Of a stretch of DNA of 64,000 nucleotides, positions 17,378 to 25,876 are shown piece by piece. The position numbers and the translations under genes are program-made. The notes beneath the pieces are model-generated. The model did not search any database and was not told the origin of the DNA. It saw only the letters and a program-made list of their open reading frames with translations. The stretch lies in assembly GCF_947500045.1 (NCBI RefSeq), contig NZ_CANMQQ010000002.1, forward strand, positions 400,208 to 464,207. Direction: 5' to 3'. Numbering within the stretch: the stretch's first letter is position 1; each line of letters opens with the position of its first letter. This DNA comes from an uncultured Ruegeria sp. (lineage in GTDB: Bacteria; Pseudomonadota; Alphaproteobacteria; Rhodobacterales; Rhodobacteraceae).

Positions 17378-17955
17378 AGTTGATGGCCGCATATGTGCGC
17401 ATGGTCGATGCGATGAATTATCGGATCGGGCGGATCATGATGTGGGGCCTGTTTGTGATGATGGGTATCCTGCTGTGGTCCTCGATCTCGAAAACCTTCT
17501 TTCTGCCGTCTCTCTGGACGCTGGAAATGGCGCAGTTTGCGATGGTGACCTACTACATCATCGGAGGTCCGTACTCGATCCAGATGGGCTCGAACGTACG
17601 CATGGATCTTTTCTATCATAACTGGAGCCCGCGTCGGAAAGCATGGTTCGACGCTTGTACGGTGCTGTTGCTTATTCTCTATCTCGGTGTGCTGTTCTAT
17701 GGGGGGCTGGGTTCGACGGCCTACAGCCTGGGATATTGGGGGGATGAGCCGGTTGCCTACTTCACAGGGCTCGTCACCGGAAGCGAGGAAATCGGAAGAC
17801 TCGAACGCTCATCCACGGCGTGGCGACCCTATATTTGGCCGGTTAAGGCGATCATGGTGTTCGGTTTCTTCCTGATGCTGCTGCAGGCAATTTCCGAGTT
17901 TTTCAAAGACATTGCGCGGATCAACGGGCAGGAAATCGGGGTCAGGCGGGCATGA
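17374..17955 (+). CDS. TRAP transporter small permease (DctQ)
   Basis: A 193-residue membrane protein from the ATG at 17374, which overlaps the preceding TGA; the track start at 17326 is inside the previous gene. It has four hydrophobic segments: IMMWGLFVMMGILLWSSI, MAQFAMVTYYIIGGPYSIQMG with the conserved following NVRMDLFY, VLLLILYLGVLFYGGL, and IMVFGFFLMLLQAISEFF. It pairs with the large permease through another ATGA overlap. Substrate preference cannot be read from this subunit. Confidence 0.93.
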   Translation: MKLMAAYVRMVDAMNYRIGRIMMWGLFVMMGILLWSSISKTFFLPSLWTLEMAQFAMVTYYIIGGPYSIQMGSNVRMDLFYHNWSPRRKAWFDACTVLLLILYLGVLFYGGLGSTAYSLGYWGDEPVAYFTGLVTGSEEIGRLERSSTAWRPYIWPVKAIMVFGFFLMLLQAISEFFKDIARINGQEIGVRRA

Positions 17956-19271
17956 GCCAAGAATATATCGCCATCTTCATGTTCGCCTCGATGATGCTGA
18001 TGCTTTTTACCGGCCAGCGCGTTTTTGGTGCTATCGGCGCAGTCGCGGCCATAGCGGCGCTGGTGCTATGGGGCACAGGTGGACAGGACATTCCCTTTTC
18101 GGCTGCGATGAAGCTGATGAAGTGGTACCCACTGCTCACGCTGCCGATGTTTATATTTATGGGTTATGTCCTTAGCGAAAGCCGGTTGGCAGATGACCTC
18201 TATCGCATGTTCCACGTCTGGATGGGACCTGTGAACGGAGGGCTGGCGATTGGCACAATCGGGCTGATGGTCTTGGTTTCGGCGATGAACGGCCTCAGCG
18301 TGGCCGGCATGGCCATCGGGGCAACGATCGCTTTGCCCGAACTTCTACGACGCGGGTATGACAAGACGATGGTGACAGGGGTCATTCAGGCCGGGTCGAG
18401 CCTTGGTATCCTCGTGCCGCCTTCGGTTGTTCTGGTGCTTTACGCCATGATCGCGCGTCAACCTGTCGGTCAGCTGTGGCTGGCTGGGATTGTACCGGGG
18501 CTGCTGATGGCATCGCTATTTATCCTTTATATCTGGATACGCTGTCGCATTCAGCCAGAGCTTGGCCCGGCGATGGAAGACGCGCACGAAGTACCACGGG
18601 CCGAGAAACTCCGATTGCTGGGTGCGGGCGCGTTGCCGCTGATTATCTTCGCAGCAATGATGATCCCATTCGTCAATGGCTGGACTTCGCTTGTCGAAAG
18701 CTCGGCACTTGGGGCGCTGGCAGCACTGGTGGCATCGGTTCTCAAACGCCGGATGACGTGGAAAATCTTTGAGGACTGCACCAAGCAGACGCTGGCCATA
18801 TCCTGCATGTTCATGTGGATTATTCTTGCCGCGTTAGGCTTTGGGGCTGTGTTTGATGGATTGGGCGCGGTCAAGGCAATCGACAGCCTGTTCACCGAAC
18901 AGCTGAGTTTGTCACCTTGGGTTATCCTGATCCTGATGCAGCTAAGCTTTATCGTCATGGGTACTTTCCTGGACGACACGGCGATGCTGGTCATCGTGGC
19001 CCCACTTTATGTGCCGCTTGTCGGTGCGCTGGGTTTTGACCTGATCTGGTATGGTGTGCTGTATACGATCACCACGCAGATCGCATATATGACGCCGCCT
19101 TTCGGATATAACCTGTTCCTGATGCGTGCGATGGCCCCACCAGAGATCAGTCTGAAAGACATCTATCGCTCGATCTTTCCCTTTGTCGGCGTGATGGTTC
19201 TGGCGCTCGTGATAATCATGATGTTCCCCGAGATCGCCCTTTGGCTGCCCGGTTATGTTTATGGAAAATAA
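17952..19271 (+). CDS. TRAP transporter large permease (DctM)
   Basis: A 439-residue protein with roughly 12 membrane segments. Family signatures include the N-terminal IFMFASMMLMLFTGQRVFGAIG, MNGLSVAGMAIGATIALPELLRRGYDK, GSSLGILVPPSVVLVLYAMI and GTFLDDTAMLVIVAPLYVPLV. It is the sodium-coupled channel-forming subunit that receives the solute from the periplasmic binding protein. It is translationally coupled to DctQ and 51 bases upstream of the binding-protein gene. Confidence 0.95.
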   Translation: MSQEYIAIFMFASMMLMLFTGQRVFGAIGAVAAIAALVLWGTGGQDIPFSAAMKLMKWYPLLTLPMFIFMGYVLSESRLADDLYRMFHVWMGPVNGGLAIGTIGLMVLVSAMNGLSVAGMAIGATIALPELLRRGYDKTMVTGVIQAGSSLGILVPPSVVLVLYAMIARQPVGQLWLAGIVPGLLMASLFILYIWIRCRIQPELGPAMEDAHEVPRAEKLRLLGAGALPLIIFAAMMIPFVNGWTSLVESSALGALAALVASVLKRRMTWKIFEDCTKQTLAISCMFMWIILAALGFGAVFDGLGAVKAIDSLFTEQLSLSPWVILILMQLSFIVMGTFLDDTAMLVIVAPLYVPLVGALGFDLIWYGVLYTITTQIAYMTPPFGYNLFLMRAMAPPEISLKDIYRSIFPFVGVMVLALVIIMMFPEIALWLPGYVYGK

Positions 19272-19322
19272 TTAGAAGGCCCGGCAAACGGGCACATAAA
19301 CTTCAACGGAGAGGAAATTGAC

Positions 19323-20357
19323 ATGACGACAAGACGTAAGTTTTTGAAAACTGCCGGGGTAGGGGTCGCTGCTGCGCCTCTGGCCGCACCAGCGCTTGCG
19401 CAAAGTACGATTACATGGCGGATGCAGACCTATGCTGGGCCAGCACTGGCTGCACATGTGATCGATCCGGCCATCGAGATGTTCAACAAGATCGCTGGCG
19501 ACCGCATGCAGATCGAGCTGTTCTACGCCGACCAACTGGTTCCGACTGGAGAGCTGTTCCGCGCCATGCAAAAGGGCACAATCGACGCGGTGCAGTCCGA
19601 TGATGACTCGATGGCCTCGCCCACTGAGGTCACCGTGTTCGGCGGCTACTTCCCCTTTGCCTCGCGCTATTCGCTGGACGTGCCGGTTCTGTTCAACCAG
19701 TGGGGCCTGAACGAGATATGGGACGAAGAATACTCCAAAGTTGGGGTCAAACATATCAGCGCTGGTGCATGGGATCCGTGCCATTTCGCGACCAAGGATC
19801 CGATCAACTCGCTGGAGGACATGAAGGGCAAACGTATCTTCACATTCCCAACTGCGGGTCGGTTCCTGTCGCAGTTCGGCGTGGTGCCGGTGACGCTGCC
19901 ATGGGAAGATATCGAGGTCGCGGTTCAGACCGGTGAGTTGGACGGTATCGCATGGTCGGGCATCACCGAAGATTACACCGTTGGTTGGGCGGATGTGACC
20001 AACTATTTCCTGACCAACAACATCTCGGGTGCTTGGGCGGGTCACTTCTTTGCCAATATGGACCGCTGGAACGAGCTGCCTGAAGATCTGCAAACCCTGT
20101 TCAAGGTCTGCTGTGATCAGTCACACTACTATCGCCAGTGGTGGTATTGGGGCGGAGAGGCCAATCTGCGGGTCAACGGCACAAAGATGCAGTTGACGAC
20201 CATCCCAGATGAGGAATGGGCTACCGTTGAAGGAGCGGCCGTGAAATTCTGGGATGAGATTGCGGCGGAATCTGAGACCAAGGCAAAGGTCGTGGATATC
20301 TTCAAACGCTACAATGCCGAAATGCTCAAGGCCGGGCGGCCTTATCGCTACGGCTGA
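19323..20357 (+). CDS. TRAP transporter substrate-binding protein (DctP), Tat-exported
   Basis: A 344-residue periplasmic solute-binding protein. It begins MTTRRKFLKTAGVGVAAAPLAAPALAQ, a twin-arginine signal (RRKFLK) with an Ala-x-Ala cleavage site. DctP features include FYADQLVPTGELFRAMQKG, ISAGAWDPCHFATKDPINSL, MKGKRIFTFPTAGRFLSQFG and QTGELDGIAWSG; the arginine in GKRIF/GRF occupies the usual carboxylate-contacting region. The Trp/Tyr-rich pocket is compatible with an amine or aromatic ligand, but the solute is unknown. GGAGAGGAAA precedes the start. Confidence 0.93.
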   Translation: MTTRRKFLKTAGVGVAAAPLAAPALAQSTITWRMQTYAGPALAAHVIDPAIEMFNKIAGDRMQIELFYADQLVPTGELFRAMQKGTIDAVQSDDDSMASPTEVTVFGGYFPFASRYSLDVPVLFNQWGLNEIWDEEYSKVGVKHISAGAWDPCHFATKDPINSLEDMKGKRIFTFPTAGRFLSQFGVVPVTLPWEDIEVAVQTGELDGIAWSGITEDYTVGWADVTNYFLTNNISGAWAGHFFANMDRWNELPEDLQTLFKVCCDQSHYYRQWWYWGGEANLRVNGTKMQLTTIPDEEWATVEGAAVKFWDEIAAESETKAKVVDIFKRYNAEMLKAGRPYRYG

Positions 20358-20365
20358 TGAAACTT

Positions 20366-20393
20366 GACCGGCCCGTTTTCTGGCGGGCCGGTC
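20366..20393 (+). terminator. Stem-loop after the TRAP genes
   Basis: GACCGGCCCG pairs perfectly with CGGGCCGGTC around an 8-nt loop. No T run follows, so it may be a partial terminator or 3'-end stabiliser separating the transporter genes from the catabolic genes. Confidence 0.6.
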
Positions 20394-20406
20394 GCTATAT
20401 GGGTCA

Positions 20407-20427
20407 AGAATTTTCGTCGAAAATTCT
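20407..20427. promoter_or_regulatory. Perfect inverted repeat upstream of the GS-like gene (candidate operator)
   Basis: AGAATTTTCG-T-CGAAAATTCT has 10-bp arms and a 1-nt centre, and lies 21 bases before the start codon. The AATTTT...AAAATT core also occurs with wider spacing at 16527-16545 between the RpiR gene and its divergent operon, so the RpiR protein is a candidate binder. Confidence 0.4.
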
Positions 20428-20447
20428 CGCGCATTTTGAGGTAATTT

Positions 20448-21800
20448 ATGCTGACACTCGAACACCTTAAGACGCAGGTTTCTGCTGGTGAGATTGATAC
20501 TGTATTGGTGTGTATGGTTGACATGCAGGGTCGTTTGATGGGGAAACGCTTCCATGCGGGTCACTTTGTTGCAGGTGCGTGGGAAGAGACGCATTGCTGC
20601 AATTACTTGCTGGCCACGGATCTGGAGATGGGAACACCGGATGGCTATGCCTCGACCAGTTGGGAGCGGGGGTACGGCGATTATGTGATGAAGCCTGATC
20701 TGAGCACACTGCGCCCGGTGCCGTGGCTTGAAGGCACGGCGATGGTGATGTGCGATGTGTTGGATCATCATACGCATGAAGAGGTGCCGCATGCGCCTCG
20801 GTCGATCCTGAAGCGTCAGGTGAACCGACTGAAAGCGATGGGTTATGACGCGATGTGCGCGACGGAGCTGGAGTTCTTTCTATTCGAGAAAAGTTTTGAT
20901 CAGATCCGCAAAGAAGGTTTCCGTGATCTGGAGCCGATCTCGGGCTATAACGAAGACTACCATATCCTTCAGACCACCAAGGAAGAGCATGTGATGCGCC
21001 CGATCCGCAACCATCTGTGGAATGCGGGGATACCGGTCGAGAACTCGAAAGGTGAGGCCGAGACTGGGCAAGAAGAACTGAACATCAAATATGCGGCGGC
21101 GATGGAGACGGCCGAGTATCACTCGATCGCCAAGAACGCCGTGAAAGAGATTGCCTGGCAGCATGGCCATGCGGCGACGTTTTTACCGAAATGGCACCAT
21201 GAAAAGGTCGGCAGTTCGTCCCATGTCCACCAGTCGCTTTGGGCGGAGGGGCGCCCCATCTTTTTCGACGAAAAAGATCCGCTTGGCATGTCGGATGTGA
21301 TGAAATGCTACATGGCGGGTCTGTTGAAATACGCCGCCGATTACACCTATTTCATGGCACCCTACATCAATAGCTACAAGCGGTTCATGAAGGGGACCTT
21401 TGCGCCGACGCGGATCATTTGGTCGGTGGACAACCGCACGGCCGGGTTCCGCCTGTGCGGCGATGGAACCAAATCGGTTCGGGTGGAGTGCCGAATACCG
21501 GGCTCGGACATGAATCCCTATCTGGCGATGGCGGGGATGCTGGCAGCCGGGATCGCTGGCATAGAACAGGGGCTGGAGCTGCAGCCTCCGACCCAAGGGG
21601 ATGTCTATCAGGGCGAGACCGGGATGATCCCCGGCAACCTGCGCTCAGCGCGGGATGCGTTGAATGGATCGGCTATGTTGCGATCGGCCATGGGCGATGA
21701 GGTGGTCGATCACTATACCCGCGCGGCTGAGGTGGAGATCGAAGAATTCGAACGTGTGGTGACCGATTGGGAAATAGCACGCGGGTTCGAGCGAGCTTAG
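20448..21800 (+). CDS. Glutamine-synthetase-family ligase (gamma-glutamyl amide synthetase type)
   Basis: A 450-residue protein of the GlnA/PuuA superfamily, which ligates glutamate to an amine using ATP. Motifs: CMVDMQGRLMGKRF (N-terminal beta-grasp), metal ligands in ATELEFFLF, the nucleotide/glutamate site GSSSHVHQSLW, NRTAGFRLCG and ECRIPGSDMNPYLAMAGML. It lacks the length and adenylylation-loop features of housekeeping GlnA, so an amine acceptor other than ammonia is likely. It is followed by an aldehyde dehydrogenase and an alcohol dehydrogenase on the same strand. It is one of three such ligases in the window. Confidence 0.85.
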   Translation: MLTLEHLKTQVSAGEIDTVLVCMVDMQGRLMGKRFHAGHFVAGAWEETHCCNYLLATDLEMGTPDGYASTSWERGYGDYVMKPDLSTLRPVPWLEGTAMVMCDVLDHHTHEEVPHAPRSILKRQVNRLKAMGYDAMCATELEFFLFEKSFDQIRKEGFRDLEPISGYNEDYHILQTTKEEHVMRPIRNHLWNAGIPVENSKGEAETGQEELNIKYAAAMETAEYHSIAKNAVKEIAWQHGHAATFLPKWHHEKVGSSSHVHQSLWAEGRPIFFDEKDPLGMSDVMKCYMAGLLKYAADYTYFMAPYINSYKRFMKGTFAPTRIIWSVDNRTAGFRLCGDGTKSVRVECRIPGSDMNPYLAMAGMLAAGIAGIEQGLELQPPTQGDVYQGETGMIPGNLRSARDALNGSAMLRSAMGDEVVDHYTRAAEVEIEEFERVVTDWEIARGFERA

Positions 21801-21803
21801 AGG

Positions 21804-21859
21804 GTCGGAGCGAGGGGCCAGCCCCTCGCGCACCCCGAGGTATTTTTAGCCAGATGAAA
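21804..21859 (+). repeat. Extragenic hairpin repeat, copy 1
   Basis: A hairpin GCGAGGGGC-CA-GCCCCTCGC is followed by the tail CCCCGAGGTATTTTTAGCCA. The same block, including the tail and the next bases, recurs at 46973-47030. Both copies lie shortly upstream of a plus-strand gene. The GC stem plus ATTTTT tail could act as a terminator. Confidence 0.8.
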
Positions 21860-21894
21860 CAGGGGATCCTGTTTCTTTCGGAGATGGAGTGGAT

Positions 21895-23277
21895 ATGGGG
21901 CAGATGTTGAAATGCATCTCACCGATTGATGGGTCGGTTTTTGCAGAGCGCGAAGTGGTATCGCGCGAGGCGGCGTTTGAAGCCGCGAGGCAGGCAAAAG
22001 CTGCGCAATCGGGCTGGGCGGCGCGACCATTGCAGGAACGAATTGATCTTGTGATGGCAGGTGTTGCCGCCGTTGGCGCGATGAATGATGAGATCGTACC
22101 GGAACTGGCGCATATGATGGGGCGCCCGGTGCGCTATGGCGGCGAGTTTGGCGGCTTCAATGAACGCGCCAGCCATATGGCGGAGATTGCCGAGACGGCT
22201 CTGGCTGATATCGCGGTGGGTGAGGACGCGAGTTTCAAACGCTACATCAAGCGCATCCCGCATGGTGTGGTCTTTGTGGTGGCGCCCTGGAACTATCCTT
22301 ACATGACGGCAATTAATACCGTTGCACCGGCGTTGATTGCGGGCAATACCGTGATCCTGAAACATGCCACGCAGACCCTGCTGGTGGGCGAACGCATGGC
22401 GCGGGCTTTCCATGCAGCGGGTGTGCCGGAAGATGTGTTCCAGAATATCTTTCTGAGCCATGACGTGACCAATGATCTGATCGCGGGCAATGCGTTCGAC
22501 TTCGTGAACTTCACCGGTTCGGTCGGCGGTGGCCAGGCGATGGAACGCGCGGCGGCGGGGACCTTTACCGGTGTTGGCACAGAACTGGGCGGCAAGGATC
22601 CGGGCTATGTCATGGAAGACGCCGATCTGGATGCGGCCGTCGATACCCTGATCGACGGAGCCATGTTCAACGCGGGCCAGTGCTGCTGTGGGATCGAACG
22701 GATTTACGTGCATGAAAGCCTTTATGATGACTTCGTTGCCAAGGCGGTGGAGATCGTGAAGGGCTACAAGCTGGGCAACCCATTGGACACTGCGACAACG
22801 ATTGGCCCGATGGCCAATGTGCGCTTTGCCAATGAGGTGCGCGCGCAGATCGCCGAGGCGGTCGCAGCAGGCGCAGTGGCCCATATCGAAACCTTAGCCG
22901 AGGATGATGGCGGTGCCTACCTGACGCCGCAGATCCTGACAGGCGTGACTCATGACATGCGCGTAATGCGGGATGAGAGCTTTGGCCCCGTGGTGGGCAT
23001 CATGAAAGTGTCCTCGGATGGAGAGGCCATCGCGCTGATGAATGACAGTGAATTCGGCCTGACTGCCAGTCTTTGGACCCGCGATCTTGACCGTGCCGCT
23101 CGGGTCGGCGACCAGGTTGAAACCGGCACCGTATTTATGAACAGGGCCGATTATCTGGACCCTGGCCTGTGCTGGACGGGCTGCAAGAATACCGGTCGCG
23201 GTGGTGGCTTGTCCGTCATCGGCTACCACAACCTGACACGTCCCAAATCCTATCACCTAAAAAAGGTCACGGGCTAA
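21895..23277 (+). CDS. Aldehyde dehydrogenase family protein
   Basis: A 460-residue NAD(P)-dependent aldehyde dehydrogenase from the ATG at 21895, with GGAG just upstream; the track uses a GTG two codons earlier. Motifs in order: APWNYPY near residue 130, NFTGSVGGG, general-base glutamate in TELGGKDPGYV near 230, catalytic cysteine within NAGQCCCGIERIYV near 265, and DESFGPVVGIM near 365. It is slightly shorter than the usual 480-500 residues and has no N-terminal extension. In this cluster it should oxidise the aldehyde made by the Fe-alcohol dehydrogenase downstream to a carboxylate. Confidence 0.9.
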   Translation: MGQMLKCISPIDGSVFAEREVVSREAAFEAARQAKAAQSGWAARPLQERIDLVMAGVAAVGAMNDEIVPELAHMMGRPVRYGGEFGGFNERASHMAEIAETALADIAVGEDASFKRYIKRIPHGVVFVVAPWNYPYMTAINTVAPALIAGNTVILKHATQTLLVGERMARAFHAAGVPEDVFQNIFLSHDVTNDLIAGNAFDFVNFTGSVGGGQAMERAAAGTFTGVGTELGGKDPGYVMEDADLDAAVDTLIDGAMFNAGQCCCGIERIYVHESLYDDFVAKAVEIVKGYKLGNPLDTATTIGPMANVRFANEVRAQIAEAVAAGAVAHIETLAEDDGGAYLTPQILTGVTHDMRVMRDESFGPVVGIMKVSSDGEAIALMNDSEFGLTASLWTRDLDRAARVGDQVETGTVFMNRADYLDPGLCWTGCKNTGRGGGLSVIGYHNLTRPKSYHLKKVTG

Positions 23278-23284
23278 GGGCGCC

Positions 23285-23321
23285 GGCCTGCTCTGAACTT
23301 ACGCCCTCGCCAGAGCAGGCC
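23285..23321 (+). promoter_or_regulatory. Intercistronic stem-loop between ALDH and Fe-ADH genes
   Basis: GGCCTGCTCTG pairs with CAGAGCAGGCC (11 bp) around a 15-nt loop. With no T run after it, processing or mRNA stabilisation is more likely than termination. Confidence 0.55.
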
Positions 23322-23344
23322 CCAAAATACAAAGGAAACCTGAC

Positions 23345-24490
23345 ATGTCACTTGTTGGAAACTGGTCATATCCGACCGCAATCAAATTCGGCGCCGGGCG
23401 GATCAAGGAATTGCCCGAGGCCTGCGCCGCCGCCGGTATGAAGAAACCGCTGCTGGTCACCGACAAGGGGCTGGCCGATCTGCCGATTACTACAGCGACG
23501 CTGGACATCATGGAATCGGCCGGGTTGGGCCGCGGATTGTTCAGCGACGTGGATCCGAACCCCAATGAAAAGAACCTCGATGCGGGGGTCGCGGCCTATA
23601 ACGCCGGTGGCCATGACGGGGTGATCGCCTTTGGCGGTGGCTCGGGGCTGGATCTGGGCAAGATGGTGGCCTTCATGGCCGGTCAGACGCGGCCCGTGTG
23701 GGACTTTGAGGATATCGGCGACTGGTGGACTCGCGCCGATGCTGATGTCATTGCACCAATCATCGCCGTGCCAACCACCGCCGGCACCGGGTCCGAGGTG
23801 GGGCGCGCCAGTGTCATCACCAACTCTGAGACCCATGCCAAGAAGATCATCTTTCACCCCAAGGTGCTGCCCACGGTTGTGATCTGCGACCCCGAACTGA
23901 CGGTGGGTATGCCCAACTTCATCACTGCAGGCACCGGTTTGGATGCGTTCGCCCATTGCGTTGAGGCCTATTCCAGCCCGCATTATCACCCGATGAGCCA
24001 AGGCATGGCGCTAGAAGGGATGCGGCTGGTCAAGGACTACCTGCCGCGCGCCTATGCCGATGGCACCGATATCGAGGCCCGCGCCCAAATGATGAGCGCG
24101 GCGGCGATGGGTGCGACCGCCTTCCAGAAGGGTCTTGGCGCCATTCACGCGATGAGCCACCCTATAGGCGCGGTGTTCAACACCCATCACGGCACCACCA
24201 ACGCGGTCTGTATGCCCACGGTGCTGGACTTCAACGCACCCGCCATCGCCGACCGCTTCCAGCACGCCGCGAACTATCTGGGCATCGACGGCGGCTTCGA
24301 CGGCTTCCGCACATTTGTACAGGAGTTCAACGACGCCCTCGGTATCCCACGCAAGCTCTCCGATTTGAGCGTGACCGAGGACGCCATCCCCGAGTTGGTC
24401 AAAGGGGCGATCATTGATCCGTCCTGCGGCGGCAACCCGATTGAGCTGACTGAAGACAACCTGACGGTGCTTTTCAAAGCAGCCCTCTAA
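23345..24490 (+). CDS. Iron-containing alcohol dehydrogenase (group III)
   Basis: A 381-residue enzyme. The nucleotide-binding GGGSGLDLGK is near residue 97, PTTAGTGSEV near 140, and metal ligands lie in GLDAFAHCVEAY, GLGAIHAMSHPIGA and NTHHGTTNA (one Asp and three His, the group III arrangement). It oxidises a primary alcohol to the aldehyde that the ALDH encoded just upstream can accept. It is the last gene of the cluster started at 16583. A small spacer with a stem-loop separates it from the ALDH gene. Confidence 0.92.
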   Translation: MSLVGNWSYPTAIKFGAGRIKELPEACAAAGMKKPLLVTDKGLADLPITTATLDIMESAGLGRGLFSDVDPNPNEKNLDAGVAAYNAGGHDGVIAFGGGSGLDLGKMVAFMAGQTRPVWDFEDIGDWWTRADADVIAPIIAVPTTAGTGSEVGRASVITNSETHAKKIIFHPKVLPTVVICDPELTVGMPNFITAGTGLDAFAHCVEAYSSPHYHPMSQGMALEGMRLVKDYLPRAYADGTDIEARAQMMSAAAMGATAFQKGLGAIHAMSHPIGAVFNTHHGTTNAVCMPTVLDFNAPAIADRFQHAANYLGIDGGFDGFRTFVQEFNDALGIPRKLSDLSVTEDAIPELVKGAIIDPSCGGNPIELTEDNLTVLFKAAL

Positions 24491-24548
24491 GCCTCTTGCG
24501 CGCACTCTCCCTCATCATGCATTCTGAGTGTAGGTGAGGGAGATTTTC

Positions 24549-25319
24549 ATGACAAAAGAGATTGTTCTGATCCACGGCGCTTTCGCTGGGCCGTGGTGTA
24601 TGAAGGACTACGCGGGTTTTTTCCGCGCACTTGGCTGGACGGTTCATACACCTGCACTGCGGTTTCATGGCGGCGATCCGAAGGCCGAGCCTGACCCTAG
24701 CATGACCGATACCAGCGTTACGGATTACGCCAATGATATTGCCGAGTTTGTGCAGGGTTTGGACAGCAAGCCCATCTTGCTGGGTCATGCCATCGCGGGT
24801 GTTGTGGCGCAGCAGGTGGCGGCGCGCGGGTTGGCCAGCGCGATTGTTCTGATCAACCCGAACGCACCGTGGGGCACGTTGCCCGAAACCGACGATGAAC
24901 GCGCCGTTCCGCGCGCGTTGATGGAGGGCGGTGCGTTCTGGAAACAGCCCATGCGGGTCGATTTCGACCTGATGGCCCCCTTTGCGCTGAACAAAATGCC
25001 CGAGGCGCAGCAGCATGAGGTGTTCGACCAGCTGGGCGCTGAAAGCGGGCGGGTGATGTTTGAGATGTTCTTCTGGATGTTCGATGACCACCACGCAATG
25101 AAGGTGGATATCGACAAGGTCGACTGCCCGGTGCTGATCGTATCGGGCACCGAGGATCGGGCCGTGAACCCCAACACCTGCCGCGCGCTGGCGAAACTCT
25201 ACGGAGAACGCGCGACGTTTCTGCCCGTCGAAAACCACGCGCATTTCCTGTTTATGGAGCCGGGATGGGAAGACCCCGCCGGGCAGATTGCGGATTGGTT
25301 GGATCAAAAGGTGGGCTAG
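24549..25319 (+). CDS. Alpha/beta-hydrolase-fold protein lacking the nucleophile serine
   Basis: A 256-residue protein; the ATG at 24549 has GAGGGAGA upstream. It has the alpha/beta-hydrolase order: oxyanion HGAFAGPW at residue 8, nucleophile elbow LLGHAIAGVVAQ near residue 80, acid SGTEDRAVNP near 200 and histidine ENHAHFLFMEPGW near 225. The elbow reads G-H-A-I-A-G, with alanine (codon GCC) where serine is expected, so ordinary ester hydrolysis is not possible by the standard mechanism. It could be a lyase, a cofactor-free oxygenase relative or a binding protein. It follows the Fe-ADH gene by about 60 bases and ends in a terminator. Confidence 0.75.
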   Translation: MTKEIVLIHGAFAGPWCMKDYAGFFRALGWTVHTPALRFHGGDPKAEPDPSMTDTSVTDYANDIAEFVQGLDSKPILLGHAIAGVVAQQVAARGLASAIVLINPNAPWGTLPETDDERAVPRALMEGGAFWKQPMRVDFDLMAPFALNKMPEAQQHEVFDQLGAESGRVMFEMFFWMFDDHHAMKVDIDKVDCPVLIVSGTEDRAVNPNTCRALAKLYGERATFLPVENHAHFLFMEPGWEDPAGQIADWLDQKVG

Positions 25320-25333
25320 GGCGCCCACCTTTT
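25306..25333. terminator. Bidirectional terminator between convergent genes
   Basis: AAAAGGTGGGC / GCCCACCTTTT, an 11-bp stem overlapping the stop codon of the plus-strand gene, with A and T runs on the two flanks. Confidence 0.85.
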
Positions 25334-25341
25334 ATCGCCGA

Positions 25342-25620
25342 TCAATTGGTTGAAAACGTGCTCTGAGGTCGCCAGGTCAGAGTGCCGTCGCTGTTGCGAT
25401 AGCACCGTAGCAGCCGTTCCTCGCGCGTGTTGACGGTTGAGGTGACGGTGTTGTCGCCCGTCATCAGAACAAATGCATCTTCGGAATAGGCCATGCCTTT
25501 ATAATAACAGAACCGCGTTTCAGCCCCGTCCGGAATGGGGGATGCGGTGCTGAGCATCTGCTGCGCGGGGGCTGCCGAGGCCAGCAGGGTCAGAGCCAGC
25601 CCGAGGGTTAATGTTTTCAT
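25342..25620 (-). CDS. Small secreted DUF1496-like protein
   Basis: A 92-residue protein from the ATG at 25620; the longer track ORF has no reason to be used. It has the Sec signal MKTLTLGLALTLLASAAPAQ. The mature part carries FCYYKGMAYSEDAFVLM and ends in a second cysteine within ERLLRCYR, the two-cysteine pattern of DUF1496 proteins (C-x-Y...YSEGA...C), presumably joined by a disulphide in the periplasm. Function unknown. A GGAGGAC sequence precedes the start. Confidence 0.6.
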   Translation of the reverse strand: MKTLTLGLALTLLASAAPAQQMLSTASPIPDGAETRFCYYKGMAYSEDAFVLMTGDNTVTSTVNTREERLLRCYRNSDGTLTWRPQSTFSTN

Positions 25621-25876
25621 GTCGTCCTCCCGTTCGAAATCTCGTGTTCGTTGAAATTGGGTCTTGGACGCTCGGAACCTCAAATGTCGTTCTTGGATGA
25701 CGGATTGAGGGGAAGTGTGAACGGGATCAGCGGGTTAGGCAAGGGGATGTTCAAGGTGGATTTGGGCAAGGATATCAGTCCTGCAGCCCTGCAAGGATTG
25801 AAACACTACGCATTCGCTCTAGCCGCAGGCACGAACCACTTTGCGACACAGGTAATTTGCAGTCTCTGCTCGCTTT

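Noticed and set aside
21919-22884. 321-residue minus-strand ORF
   Set aside because: Antisense to the aldehyde dehydrogenase; histidine- and arginine-rich shadow composition.
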